64,000 bases of DNA, taken from the NCBI GenBank assembly GCA_934316845.1, contig CAKRDZ010000013.1, forward strand, positions 11,874 to 75,873, read 5' to 3'. This stretch comes from an uncultured Eubacterium sp. (lineage in GTDB: Bacteria; Bacillota; Clostridia; Lachnospirales; Lachnospiraceae). The notes under the pieces were generated by a model. That model was not told the origin of the DNA. It searched no databases and saw nothing but the letters and a program-made list of their open reading frames with translations. The stretch's first letter is position 1. The number at the start of each line of letters is the position of its first letter. Shown here in pieces: positions 52,026-60,928 of this stretch. The translations under genes and the position numbers were made by a program.

Positions 52026-53594
52026 GTGCGAAGAGTCAGAATACTGCCCGCCTTTATTGTCATTTTTTTGATGTTTGGCATGATTGCCGCGTATACATTT
52101 TTTTCGTATCAGAGCATGTGTCCCCAAGAAGGGACAATCTGCGAAGGGGTTACCGTAGAGCATGTGGCAGTTGGTGGAATGACCAAAGAACAGGCGGCAG
52201 AAGCCGTCCGGCAGGAGACGGAAAAACGGGGAAGACAGGTATTGGAAATGGATGTAAACGGCCAGGCTGTGATGACAACACTGGCAGAAGTGGGGTACAC
52301 TTTTTCAGCCGAAGGATTTTTGGATGAGGCATTGAAAGTCGGCAGAAAAGGAAATATGATCGAAAACTATAGAGAAATTAAACAGGCCCGCAAAAATGGA
52401 ATTTCGTTTGGCATCGACAGTCAGATGGATGTCAAAGTATTAAAGAAATTCGTAAAGAAAAAATGTAAAAAATTGTGTACGAGCGCACAAAATGCACAGA
52501 TTTCCATGCAAAATGGAGAACTTGTGTATACCGATTCCAAAGAAGGCGTCACACTTGATGTAGACGAGACCGTAGAACGGATTCAAGAGGCGGTAAATGA
52601 ATCCGAAGATGATACTTCCGTGATTCATGTATCTGCCAAGACGGCAGTAGAAAAACCGAAAATTTCCAAAGAAACGGCAGAACGGTGTAAAGACAAAATC
52701 GGTACGTTTTCTACGACGTTTAATGCCGGCAATGTAAACCGTTCCAAAAATCTTGCGAATGCGGCAAGGCTGATCAGCGGCTCGGTCATTTATCCGGGAG
52801 AGACGTTTTCCGTGCATGATGCAATTTCGCCGCTTACGGAAGAAAACGGATATTATGCGGCGGCGTCCTACAATCAGGGAAAAGTTGAAGATACGCTTGG
52901 AGGCGGTGTATGCCAGGTATCCACAACGCTTTATAATGCGGTTTTGCGTGCCGAACTTGAGGTGGTTGAGAGAAGCCCGCATTCGATGGTGGTTAGTTAT
53001 GTCAAACCATCGATGGATGCTGCGATAGCCGGAGATTATAAAGATTTTAAATTTAAAAATAATACAGACGTTCCGGTCTTTATTCAGGGCGGCACATACA
53101 GTGGCACGATTTATTTTACCATTTACGGGGAAGAAACCCGCGATGCCAGCCGTGCGGTGACATTTGAGTCGGAAGTGACCGATACCATCGAGCCGGGAGC
53201 GGATAAAATTACGTACGATAAGACCAAACCGGAGTCGTATCAGACGGTGACGCAGGAAGCGCACACCGGATATAAAGCGATTCTTTGGAAGATTGTCGAG
53301 GAAAATGGTAAGGAAAGCAAGACGCAGGTAAATTCAAGTACTTATGCAGCTTCTCCGCGTTATGTCACAAAGGGAGCCAAGAAAGAAGAAGAGAAACCAA
53401 AAGTGACAAAGGCGCCGCAGACAGAGCAGAAAAAGACACAAAAAGAAGAACAGTCCGAGCGGAAGAAGTCGTCCGGAGAGGAAAAGACGCAGGAAAAGAC
53501 CCAGGTACAGCCACAGGCAACGCCTCAGCCGGCAGTGACGCAGGCACCGGAGGCGGCACCACAGGAAGCGGAAAATGACGGAGTACAACAATGA
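52026..53594 (+). CDS. VanW-family protein (YoaR-like)
   Basis: Start at GTG 52026 behind GGGAGG. The 522 residues begin with a membrane helix (about 8-27). Peptidoglycan-binding-like repeats follow (about 35-215: GMTKEQAAEAVRQE). The VanW domain (about 225-360) has SVHDAISPLTEENGYYAAAS and TLGGGVCQVSTTLYNAVLRA. A G5-like region precedes a tail rich in Lys, Glu, Gln, Pro from residue 450. VanW proteins are tied to cell-wall processes; their reaction is unknown. It overlaps the next gene by 4 bp. Confidence 0.9.
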   Translation: MRRVRILPAFIVIFLMFGMIAAYTFFSYQSMCPQEGTICEGVTVEHVAVGGMTKEQAAEAVRQETEKRGRQVLEMDVNGQAVMTTLAEVGYTFSAEGFLDEALKVGRKGNMIENYREIKQARKNGISFGIDSQMDVKVLKKFVKKKCKKLCTSAQNAQISMQNGELVYTDSKEGVTLDVDETVERIQEAVNESEDDTSVIHVSAKTAVEKPKISKETAERCKDKIGTFSTTFNAGNVNRSKNLANAARLISGSVIYPGETFSVHDAISPLTEENGYYAAASYNQGKVEDTLGGGVCQVSTTLYNAVLRAELEVVERSPHSMVVSYVKPSMDAAIAGDYKDFKFKNNTDVPVFIQGGTYSGTIYFTIYGEETRDASRAVTFESEVTDTIEPGADKITYDKTKPESYQTVTQEAHTGYKAILWKIVEENGKESKTQVNSSTYAASPRYVTKGAKKEEEKPKVTKAPQTEQKKTQKEEQSERKKSSGEEKTQEKTQVQPQATPQPAVTQAPEAAPQEAENDGVQQ

Positions 53595-54565
53595 AAAAAG
53601 GAAAAATTTCACAAAATCAATGGAACCGCTCGGTAGGGAAAAAGATTCTTTACCGGAGTGACCGGCTTGTGGAGCGGGCCGCAGCCGGCAGAGATACAGC
53701 CGGATACCGGTTTCTTCCGGATTTTGCGGTGTGTACGACGATACAGACGGAAAAAGGCCCGGTCGCTCTGCTTGGCAAAAAGGCTTTTTACCGGATGTAC
53801 AATGCCCTTGCGGCATCCGGGGCGGCTGTGGACAGCATACTTGTACAGCTGCTTTTGCCCGAATGTGCGACAGAGAGCGAGATAAAAGCGGTCATGGAGC
53901 AGCTTGGGCGGTATACAGCGGCTTATAAAACAGCAATGGGAGTGGTGCAGGTTGAAGTGAGCACGGAAGTCAATGCTCCCCTTCTTACATTGTCAGGAAT
54001 TGGAAAAAAGACGGGGCAGGAAGAAAACAACAGCGCGTTTCAACCGGGGCAGCAGATTGTGATGACGAAATGGGCAGGTGCTTTTGGCGCAGCGGAACTT
54101 TCGTATCTGTGGAAAGAATCGCTGGTACAGAAGTTTCCGGCAGTATATATAGAAGAAGTCAATGCTTATTTAACGGAAAAAGCAGGAGGAGAGTCACTGC
54201 TTTCTATCGAAAGGGAAAGTGAGATCGCGCGGCAGTTTGGCGCACGGGCGTTTCATGCAGTTTCAAAAAATGGCGTTTTTGGTGCGCTCTGGGAGATGGC
54301 AGAGTTGTCAGGAACCGGTCTGCAGGTAGATCTGGAGGCGATTCCCGTGCGGCAGGAAAGCATTGAAATCTGTGAGCAGTATGACGGGAATCCGTATGAG
54401 ATGGATTCGCTGGGCTGTCTGATTATTGGGACAGAAATGGGCGAAGAACTCGTTCGTTTACTGCGCCAAAAGGATATTCCCGCAGCTGTGATCGGTCAAG
54501 TGACGGCGGGAAATGACCGCGTTATCCGAAGAGGCGGAGAAACCCGTTTTTTGACTCCGCCGTAA
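53591..54565 (+). CDS. AIR synthase/HypE-like protein
   Basis: A 324-residue protein overlapping the VanW gene (ATGA). The C-terminal part follows the AIRS_C domain: NGVFGALWEMAELSGTGLQV, then DSLGCLIIGTEMGEELVRLL, then IPAAVIGQVTAGNDRVI. The N-terminal half is short and lacks a clear ATP-binding AIRS_N core (no GxDxG segment that I can find). PurM and HypE relatives make ATP-dependent amide chemistry. With the first domain degenerate, activity is doubtful. No purine or [NiFe]-hydrogenase gene lies nearby. Its role with VanW is unknown. Confidence 0.72.
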   Translation: MKKGKISQNQWNRSVGKKILYRSDRLVERAAAGRDTAGYRFLPDFAVCTTIQTEKGPVALLGKKAFYRMYNALAASGAAVDSILVQLLLPECATESEIKAVMEQLGRYTAAYKTAMGVVQVEVSTEVNAPLLTLSGIGKKTGQEENNSAFQPGQQIVMTKWAGAFGAAELSYLWKESLVQKFPAVYIEEVNAYLTEKAGGESLLSIERESEIARQFGARAFHAVSKNGVFGALWEMAELSGTGLQVDLEAIPVRQESIEICEQYDGNPYEMDSLGCLIIGTEMGEELVRLLRQKDIPAAVIGQVTAGNDRVIRRGGETRFLTPP

Positions 54566-54593
54566 AACAAAAACCGAGGAGGTACATATAGAG

Positions 54594-55082
54594 ATGAGAC
54601 AAGAAGAATTATTGCGAATTATGTCGAAAAATGCAAAAATCTCGACAGAAGATATGGCGGCGATGCTGGAGGCATCCGAAGAGGAGGTTCAGGAAACCAT
54701 TGCCCGCATGGAAGAAGAGGGAATTATCTGTGGATATCCGACGCTGATCAACTGGGACCGCACGGATAACGAGATGGTTACCGCATTGATTGAGGTAAAT
54801 GTGGCGCTTCACCGTGAGACTGGATTTGATAAAGTGGCAGAGCGCATCTATCAGTTTGATGAAGTCGAAAGTGTGTATCTGATGAGCGGAAGTTTTGATC
54901 TTACTGTCATTTTGGAAGGAAAGAGCATGAAAGAAGTGGCAAGATTTGTCACTACGAAACTTTCACCGATTGAAGAAGTTGTTAATACATCTACATTTTT
55001 TGTGCTTAAAAAATATAAAGAGCATGGACTTTTGATGGTGAAAGATAAAAATGAACAAGAGAGGATGCTGATCACACCATGA
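54594..55082 (+). CDS. Lrp/AsnC-family regulator
   Basis: A 162-residue protein with an N-terminal winged helix (ISTEDMAAMLEASEEEVQET) and a RAM domain (VYLMSGSFDLTVILEG). GAGGAGG precedes the ATG. Its TGA overlaps the ATG of an aminotransferase gene, so the two are cotranslated. It most likely senses an amino acid related to that enzyme. It differs clearly from the Lrp at 25941. Confidence 0.9.
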   Translation: MRQEELLRIMSKNAKISTEDMAAMLEASEEEVQETIARMEEEGIICGYPTLINWDRTDNEMVTALIEVNVALHRETGFDKVAERIYQFDEVESVYLMSGSFDLTVILEGKSMKEVARFVTTKLSPIEEVVNTSTFFVLKKYKEHGLLMVKDKNEQERMLITP

Positions 55083-56233
55083 GAAACCCATTGTCAAAAC
55101 TTGTAACGGAGTTAGAACCATCGGGAATCCGCCGTTTTTTTGATGTGGCAAGTACGATGGATAATGTGATATCCCTGGGAGTTGGGGAGCCGGATTTTGA
55201 TACTCCGTGGCATATTCGCGAAGAAGGAATTTATTCACTGGAAAAAGGAAGAACATATTATACGTCTAACGCCGGACTTCTGCCTCTCCGTCAGGAAATC
55301 AGCCGATATTTACAGGAGCGGTTTGAACTGCCTTATGAAGCCAATGAAATTCTGGTTACGGTCGGAGGGAGCGAGGCCATTGATATCTGTATGCGTGCGA
55401 TGCTTGATCCCGGTGATGAGGTGATCCTGCCGGAGCCTTGCTTTGTCTCTTATCTTCCGTGTGTGCGTATGGCAGGCGGCACGCCGGTTCACGTTTCACT
55501 GGAAGAGAAGGATGAGTTTAAATTAACTGGAAAGAAATTGCGGGAAGCGATAACGGATAAGACAAAACTTCTTGTCCTTCCGTTTCCGAACAATCCGACC
55601 GGTGCAATCATGACCGCGCAGGAATTGCAGGTTGTAGCCGACATTTGTAAGGAGCATGATATCTTTGTCATGTCCGATGAGATCTATTCGGAACTCAGTT
55701 ATAAAGGAAAGCACGTATCGATTGCGAGTATTCCGGGGATGGCGGAGAGAACCGTTGTCATCAATGGTTTTTCCAAATCTTTTGCTATGACCGGATGGCG
55801 TCTTGGTTATGCAGCCGGGCCGAAAAAAATCATAGAGCAGATGGTAAAGATTCACCAGTATCTTATCATGAGTTCGCCGACGACAAGTCAGTATGCGGCA
55901 ATTGAAGCGCTCAAAAACGGGATGCCGGACGTGGAACGGATGCGTGAAGCCTATAACCAGAGACGTCGTTTTCTTGTAAAAGCGCTTCGCGACATGGGAC
56001 TTCCGTGTTTTGAACCTTATGGTGCATTTTATGTATTTCCAAATATTAGCAAATTCGGTATGACAAGTGAAGAATTTGCGACGCGTCTTCTGCATGAAAA
56101 GAAAGTGGCTGTTGTGCCGGGAGATGCGTTTGGTAAATGTGGGGAAGGATTCCTTCGTATTTCTTACGCTTACTCGATCGAGGACTTGAAAAAGGCCTTG
56201 GAAAAGATTAAGGAATTTATAGACACTTTATAA
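55079..56233 (+). CDS. PLP-dependent aminotransferase (class I/II)
   Basis: A 384-residue fold-type I enzyme of normal length. VTVGGSEAIDICMRAML is the cofactor phosphate loop, LPFPNNPTGAIM holds the Asn, SDEIYSELSY the Asp/Tyr, and INGFSKSFAMTGWRLGYAAG the Schiff-base Lys (about 234) and second phosphate site. FLRISYAYS provides the carboxylate-binding Arg. It is like PatA/AraT-type transaminases for aromatic amino acids, alanine or N-acetyl-diaminopimelate; substrate cannot be set from sequence. The ATG overlaps the upstream Lrp gene. Confidence 0.93.
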   Translation: MRNPLSKLVTELEPSGIRRFFDVASTMDNVISLGVGEPDFDTPWHIREEGIYSLEKGRTYYTSNAGLLPLRQEISRYLQERFELPYEANEILVTVGGSEAIDICMRAMLDPGDEVILPEPCFVSYLPCVRMAGGTPVHVSLEEKDEFKLTGKKLREAITDKTKLLVLPFPNNPTGAIMTAQELQVVADICKEHDIFVMSDEIYSELSYKGKHVSIASIPGMAERTVVINGFSKSFAMTGWRLGYAAGPKKIIEQMVKIHQYLIMSSPTTSQYAAIEALKNGMPDVERMREAYNQRRRFLVKALRDMGLPCFEPYGAFYVFPNISKFGMTSEEFATRLLHEKKVAVVPGDAFGKCGEGFLRISYAYSIEDLKKALEKIKEFIDTL

Positions 56234-56289
56234 TTCATATGGTATAATATTTAACATATGACGTAGTGAATGAGAAAGGAGAAAAAAAT

Positions 56290-56757
56290 ATGGCTACTTT
56301 GAGTGCAGAGCATATTAATCCTTTTTTAATGGCTGCAAAGAAAATATTTCAAGATATGTGTTTTGTACAGGTGCAGATACAAAAACCGGGCCTGAAAGAA
56401 GCTAAGTTTGGAAAAGGAACATGGGTCATCATTATCGGAGTGACCGGTGAGATGAAAGGACAGGTTTTGCTCTCCATGTCAGAAGAAGATGCGTGTAATA
56501 TCGCTTCGAAAATGTGCATGATGGAAGTAAAACAGATTGATGATTTCGCGGCCAGTGCATTGAGTGAACTTGGCAATATGATCATGGGAAATGCTTCTAC
56601 GGTATTTTCGTCCAACGGCATCGGAATTGATATTACGCCGCCAACACTATCACATGGTGAAGTTAGTTTCACCAATACATATGCAAAAAATCTTTGTGTA
56701 CCACTTACATTCGATTCGACAACAATAGAATTGTATCTGGCATTAAAACAGGATTAG
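56290..56757 (+). CDS. cheX: CheX-like chemotaxis phosphatase
   Basis: Start at ATG 56290 after AAGGAG; the in-frame ATG 56266 lies upstream of that site. The 155 residues match the CheC/CheX/FliY fold. ALSELGNMIMGNASTVFSS holds the single E-x-x-N active motif, as in CheX. It would remove phosphate from CheY-P. It shows that the host has chemotaxis. trmL follows after 10 bp and a chemoreceptor after that. Confidence 0.9.
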   Translation: MATLSAEHINPFLMAAKKIFQDMCFVQVQIQKPGLKEAKFGKGTWVIIIGVTGEMKGQVLLSMSEEDACNIASKMCMMEVKQIDDFAASALSELGNMIMGNASTVFSSNGIGIDITPPTLSHGEVSFTNTYAKNLCVPLTFDSTTIELYLALKQD

Positions 56758-56767
56758 GGGGGGCAGT

Positions 56768-57265
56768 ATGATCAACATTGTATTGTTAGAACCGGAAATT
56801 CCTGCCAATACGGGAAATATCGGAAGAACCTGTGTTGCCGCAGGAGCTAGACTTCATCTGATCGAACCAATGGGGTTTCAGATCAATGAAAAGCAGGTAC
56901 GCCGTGCCGGATTAGATTATTGGGACAAGCTGGATTATACGATTTATGACAGTTACCGGGACTTTATGGAGAAGAATCCCGGTATCAAGATTTATATGGC
57001 GACTACCAAAGCTCGTCATGTATATTCAGATGTGACATTTGAGGACGATTGTTACATCATGTTTGGAAAAGAAAGTGCCGGTATTCCGGAAGAACTTTTG
57101 GTAGAAAATCAAGAAAATACGATTCGAATTCCGATGTTTGGCGAGATCCGCTCACTGAATCTGGGTAATTCAGTGGCAATTGTGTTGTATGAAGCGATGC
57201 GCCAGCAGGGGTTTGAGAATCTGAATACACAGGGAAATCTTCACCGGTTGTCCTGGGATGACTAG
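56768..57265 (+). CDS. trmL: tRNA (cytidine/uridine-34-2'-O)-methyltransferase
   Basis: A 165-residue SPOUT enzyme. EPEIPANTGNIGRTCVAAGA opens it; the knot region is MFGKESAGIPEELL and IPMFGEIRSLNLGNSVAIVL, where the Arg-Ser-Leu-Asn-Leu and Asn of the SAM-binding trefoil knot are kept. It methylates the wobble base of tRNA-Leu isoacceptors. AGGGGGG precedes the ATG. Confidence 0.95.
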   Translation: MINIVLLEPEIPANTGNIGRTCVAAGARLHLIEPMGFQINEKQVRRAGLDYWDKLDYTIYDSYRDFMEKNPGIKIYMATTKARHVYSDVTFEDDCYIMFGKESAGIPEELLVENQENTIRIPMFGEIRSLNLGNSVAIVLYEAMRQQGFENLNTQGNLHRLSWDD

Positions 57266-57303
57266 TAAAAAACAAATAGAGAACCTGAAACGGAGGAAGA
57301 GCG

Positions 57304-59022
57304 ATGAAAAGAGCGAAGAAAGAAAAGCAACAAAAACAGACGCAGGGCATTTCTCTTAAATATAAGGGGGTGCTATTGACTGCAATTTTAATTTTCGCTG
57401 TAATCGGAGCGATACTCGCGCTGACAACGCCGCAGATCAAAAATAACATGACAGAAACGATTAATTCGTACATGTACGATATGGCGGTGACCAATGGAAG
57501 AAGTCTGGATGTGGAAGTGAGAGCTCATGGGGTTCGGGTGGCACTTTCTGAAAATAAATTACGACAACTGTTTTCCAAGGTAAAAGTGAAAGATATGGAA
57601 AGCAGTTATGCGTATGTAGTCGCGGGAAACGGTACGATGCTGTATCATCCGACAACAGATAAGATTGGAAAACCGGTCGAAAATGCAGTGGTAAAAAATC
57701 TGGTGGCGCAGATTCAGAAAGGCCAGATTCCGAAGTCAGATATAGCGACATATGATTTCCACGGCGAGACAAAGTACGCCGGATATTACGTAGACGAAGA
57801 CGGGCAGTACATCTTGATTATATCGGCAGATGAGAGTGAAGCTCTTTCCGGTGTGACACAGACAGTCCACGTTATGTCGGGAGTGGCATTGATCTGTGAG
57901 ATCATTTGTCTGATCATTGCCTTCCTGTGTTTCCACTATCTGTTTGATCCGTTGAAGAAGATTACTTATCAGGTAGAGCGGCTCGGAAATCTGAATCTGA
58001 AGCATACCGGTGAATTGGATAAATTAGCGAAGATTGGTGGCGAAGTAGGAATGATGGCGCGTTCTGTCATCGAGGTACAGGGGAAACTTTCCGCTGTCGT
58101 AATGGAATTGAAGACGGAAAGCGAACACTTGTTTAATTCTTCCAATCAATTAAGCGGAAATGCGACGGTGACCGCGGAAACGATTGGACAGATCAGTTAT
58201 GCTGTGCATGACATGGCAGAGGGAGCTTCTTCCCAGGCAAATGATACGCAGACAGCGACAGAAAGTGTTATTGTCATCGGAAATATGGTCGATGAAACCA
58301 ATGAGGAAGTGGCAAAACTCCGTGAAAATGTTGAAGTGATGAAGACATCCGGAGAGGAAGCAGAGCAGACACTGAAAGAGTTAGAGGAGATCAACGAAGA
58401 GGCAAAACAGTCTATCGTAGAGATTTATAATCAGACCAATACAACGAACGAGTCGGCACAGAAGATCAAAGATGCGATTACGCTGATCACATCGATTGCA
58501 GAAGAGACGAATCTTCTTTCCCTTAATGCTTCGATCGAGGCAGCGCGTGCCGGTGAGCAGGGACGTGGTTTTGCGGTAGTTGCAAGCCAGATCCAGAAAT
58601 TGGCAGAACAGTCCAACGAATCCGCGATGCAGGTTCAGCAGATTGCCAATATGCTTATGCAGGATTCGGATCAGGCAGTGCAGATTGTAGATCGTGTGAA
58701 AGAGATTATGGATACGCAGAATGTCAAAATGAATGTGACCGGGCAGATGTTCCAGAAAGTACAGGATGAGATTGAAGCGTCTATGGAGAGTATCAATACG
58801 ATTTATGATAAGACCGATAAGATGGATCATGCGAAGAACGATGTGGTAGACGTGGTACACAGTCTGACCGCTATTGCAGAGGAAAATGCAGCCGGTACAG
58901 AAGAGACTTCCGCATCGGTTACCGAAGTTAATGACATTGTAGAGGACATCTCGAATAACGCAAAACAGCTTCATGATGCAGCACAGAAGATTGAAGATCA
59001 CATGAGCAAATTTGAGGTTTAA
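57304..59022 (+). CDS. Methyl-accepting chemotaxis protein
   Basis: A 572-residue chemoreceptor. Helix 1 (about 20-42), an external Cache-like ligand domain (about 45-190; YAYVVAGNGTMLYHPTTDKI is typical), helix 2 (about 193-216), HAMP, then the cytoplasmic coiled coil. The hairpin tip is EETNLLSLNASIEAARAGEQ followed by GRGFAVVASQIQKLAEQS. There is no C-terminal CheR-tether pentapeptide. GGAGGAAGAG precedes the ATG. It is preceded by cheX and trmL, and closed by a terminator. Confidence 0.95.
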   Translation: MKRAKKEKQQKQTQGISLKYKGVLLTAILIFAVIGAILALTTPQIKNNMTETINSYMYDMAVTNGRSLDVEVRAHGVRVALSENKLRQLFSKVKVKDMESSYAYVVAGNGTMLYHPTTDKIGKPVENAVVKNLVAQIQKGQIPKSDIATYDFHGETKYAGYYVDEDGQYILIISADESEALSGVTQTVHVMSGVALICEIICLIIAFLCFHYLFDPLKKITYQVERLGNLNLKHTGELDKLAKIGGEVGMMARSVIEVQGKLSAVVMELKTESEHLFNSSNQLSGNATVTAETIGQISYAVHDMAEGASSQANDTQTATESVIVIGNMVDETNEEVAKLRENVEVMKTSGEEAEQTLKELEEINEEAKQSIVEIYNQTNTTNESAQKIKDAITLITSIAEETNLLSLNASIEAARAGEQGRGFAVVASQIQKLAEQSNESAMQVQQIANMLMQDSDQAVQIVDRVKEIMDTQNVKMNVTGQMFQKVQDEIEASMESINTIYDKTDKMDHAKNDVVDVVHSLTAIAEENAAGTEETSASVTEVNDIVEDISNNAKQLHDAAQKIEDHMSKFEV

Positions 59023-59047
59023 GAGAACTGATTCATAATATAAAAAT

Positions 59048-59095
59048 AAGAGGCTTTCCAGAGGCTTTCTCCTTATGAGGAAGCCTCTTGTTTTT
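59048..59095 (+). terminator. Terminator after the chemoreceptor gene
   Basis: AAGAGGCTT (59048-59056) pairs with AAGCCTCTT (59081-59089), then GTTTTTT. The second arm encodes the last codons of the converging histidine kinase gene. Confidence 0.75.
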
Positions 59096-60188
59096 TGGAA
59101 TGATATTTTAACGTAAAGACAAATTCAGTTCCAACACCTACGGTACTCACGACGTTGATCGTCTGATTGTGCGCCTGTATGATCTCCTTCGAGATCGAAA
59201 GCCCCAGTCCGGTTCCGCGTTTGTCCTTTCCGCGGGAAATATCGGTTTTATAAAAGCGGTCAAAGACTTTGCTCAGAGATTCCTTCGGGATTCCGATACC
59301 GGAGTCTTTGACGGAAACAAATACTTTTACGCCCTTTTTTCGTAAACTGATCTTGATCTCCGAATTGTTGTGGCTGAATTTTACCGCATTATCTATGAGG
59401 TTATATAAAACCTGGTGAATCTTGCTTTCGTCTGCTTCCACAAGCAGTTCTTTCTGCGTATTAAAATCCAAAACAAACGAGATTTCCTTCTTTGCCGCTG
59501 TTCCTTCCAGCGTATTTACTGTCTGAATGATCGTCTCACAAATATTAAATGTGGCGATGTCGAGAAGCACATTGTCGCCGTTAAATGAATTCAATTCCAG
59601 CAGATTGGAGGTCAGATTCGTAAGGCGGTCTGTCTCCGATAAAATGATATTCAGGTATTTTTCCTGTGCTTCGTAAGGAATCGTACCATCGAGCATTGCC
59701 TGTGCGTACCCATGGATCGACGTAAGCGGCGAGCGAAAGTCATGGGAAATATTGGAAATAAATGCACGCTGGTAATCATCAAAATTGTTCAGATCTTCCG
59801 CAATCATATTTAACGCATTGGCAAGATCGCCAAATTCATCAGAGGAGTGAAGGGCGACCGGCTCATTTTTCTGATGAATGGAAAATTGCTTGGCAGCGTT
59901 GCACAGCCGCCGCAGCGGAATGATATTCATGGCGTAGATCAGGAAAAAGGATACTGCCAGGATTGCGCCCATCATAAACAAAATGGAGTCAAGCAGATTG
60001 AAATAGTATTGCAGCCGTTCCGCAATGTATCCACTCGTAAGCGCTTCATTTTCCACGGCTGCCGCCATTAGGCTATTGCGGACGAGCGCAAAGACGAGCG
60101 TGTGAGTCAGGTAATAAGATGACGTAAAAATGCACAGGTAGAGGAGTATCAGTTTTTTTCCAAATGTCAGGCGAATTCGGTTTCTCAT
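59073..60188 (-). CDS. Sensor histidine kinase
   Basis: A 371-residue kinase with two helices (about 13-35 and 63-87) around a short external part, a HAMP region, then HisKA with His149 in FISNISHDFRSPLTSIHGYA. The ATPase domain has LYNLIDNAVKFS, DSGIGIPKESLSKVFDRFY and GTGLGLSISKEI. The short sensor suggests that it detects a membrane or envelope signal. It lies 5 bp after its response regulator. Confidence 0.95.
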   Translation of the reverse strand: MRNRIRLTFGKKLILLYLCIFTSSYYLTHTLVFALVRNSLMAAAVENEALTSGYIAERLQYYFNLLDSILFMMGAILAVSFFLIYAMNIIPLRRLCNAAKQFSIHQKNEPVALHSSDEFGDLANALNMIAEDLNNFDDYQRAFISNISHDFRSPLTSIHGYAQAMLDGTIPYEAQEKYLNIILSETDRLTNLTSNLLELNSFNGDNVLLDIATFNICETIIQTVNTLEGTAAKKEISFVLDFNTQKELLVEADESKIHQVLYNLIDNAVKFSHNNSEIKISLRKKGVKVFVSVKDSGIGIPKESLSKVFDRFYKTDISRGKDKRGTGLGLSISKEIIQAHNQTINVVSTVGVGTEFVFTLKYHSKKQEASS

Positions 60189-60193
60189 AATGA

Positions 60194-60913
60194 TCAGCCT
60201 TTCTTTGTCTCAAATTTGTAGCCAATGCCCCATACGGTGGCAAGGCGCCATTCGTCATGGTCTTTGATCTTTTCACGCAGCCGTTTGATATGCACATCAA
60301 CGGTGCGTGTATCGACGACGTATTCATAACCCCAGATGCGGTCGAGAAGCTGCTCTCTCGTAAACACCTGGTTTGGATGTGTGGCAAGAAAATACAAAAG
60401 TTCCAGTTCTTTTGGCGGCATCTCAACCGGATGTCCCATATATACGACCGAATAGTTTGACAAACTGACGGTAAGATCGGTGTATTGTACCGTCTCCATG
60501 CCGGATTCGCTAGAAGCCGATGGGGTTGTCGGAGCACTTCCTGTCTGATAGCGCCGCAAAACGGCTTTTACGCGTGCGACCAGTTCTTTGGAATCAAATG
60601 GTTTGATGATGTAGTCATCGGCACCCAGTTCCAATCCCAGTACTTTGTCAAAAACTTCTCCTTTTGCCGAGAGCATGATGATCGGAACAGTGGAGGTTTT
60701 GCGGATCTCGCGGCACACATCGTATCCGTCAATGCCCGGAAGCATGATGTCAAGCAGGATCAGATCCGGCTGGAACGAGGTATTTTTCTTTAATGCCTCT
60801 TCTCCGTCGTGTGCCTGCATACACTGGAAGCATTCTTTTGTTAAATATAATTCGATCAACTCTGCAATGTTGGCGTCGTCGTCAACAATCAGTATTTTTT
60901 GTTTTTCTGCCAT
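60194..60913 (-). CDS. OmpR/PhoB-type response regulator
   Basis: Start placed at ATG 60913 (AAAGG 9 bases ahead); an upstream in-frame ATG at 60922 overlaps that site. The 239 residues have the acidic pair in IVDDDANI, phospho-acceptor Asp55 in LILLDIMLPG, and the winged helix ending RTVDVHIKRLREKIKD and WGIGYKFE. The kinase gene follows after 5 bp. It lies 15 bp after mutS2 on the same strand and might share its transcript. Confidence 0.95.
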   Translation of the reverse strand: MAEKQKILIVDDDANIAELIELYLTKECFQCMQAHDGEEALKKNTSFQPDLILLDIMLPGIDGYDVCREIRKTSTVPIIMLSAKGEVFDKVLGLELGADDYIIKPFDSKELVARVKAVLRRYQTGSAPTTPSASSESGMETVQYTDLTVSLSNYSVVYMGHPVEMPPKELELLYFLATHPNQVFTREQLLDRIWGYEYVVDTRTVDVHIKRLREKIKDHDEWRLATVWGIGYKFETKKG

Positions 60914-60928
60914 GAAGGTCATCCTTTC

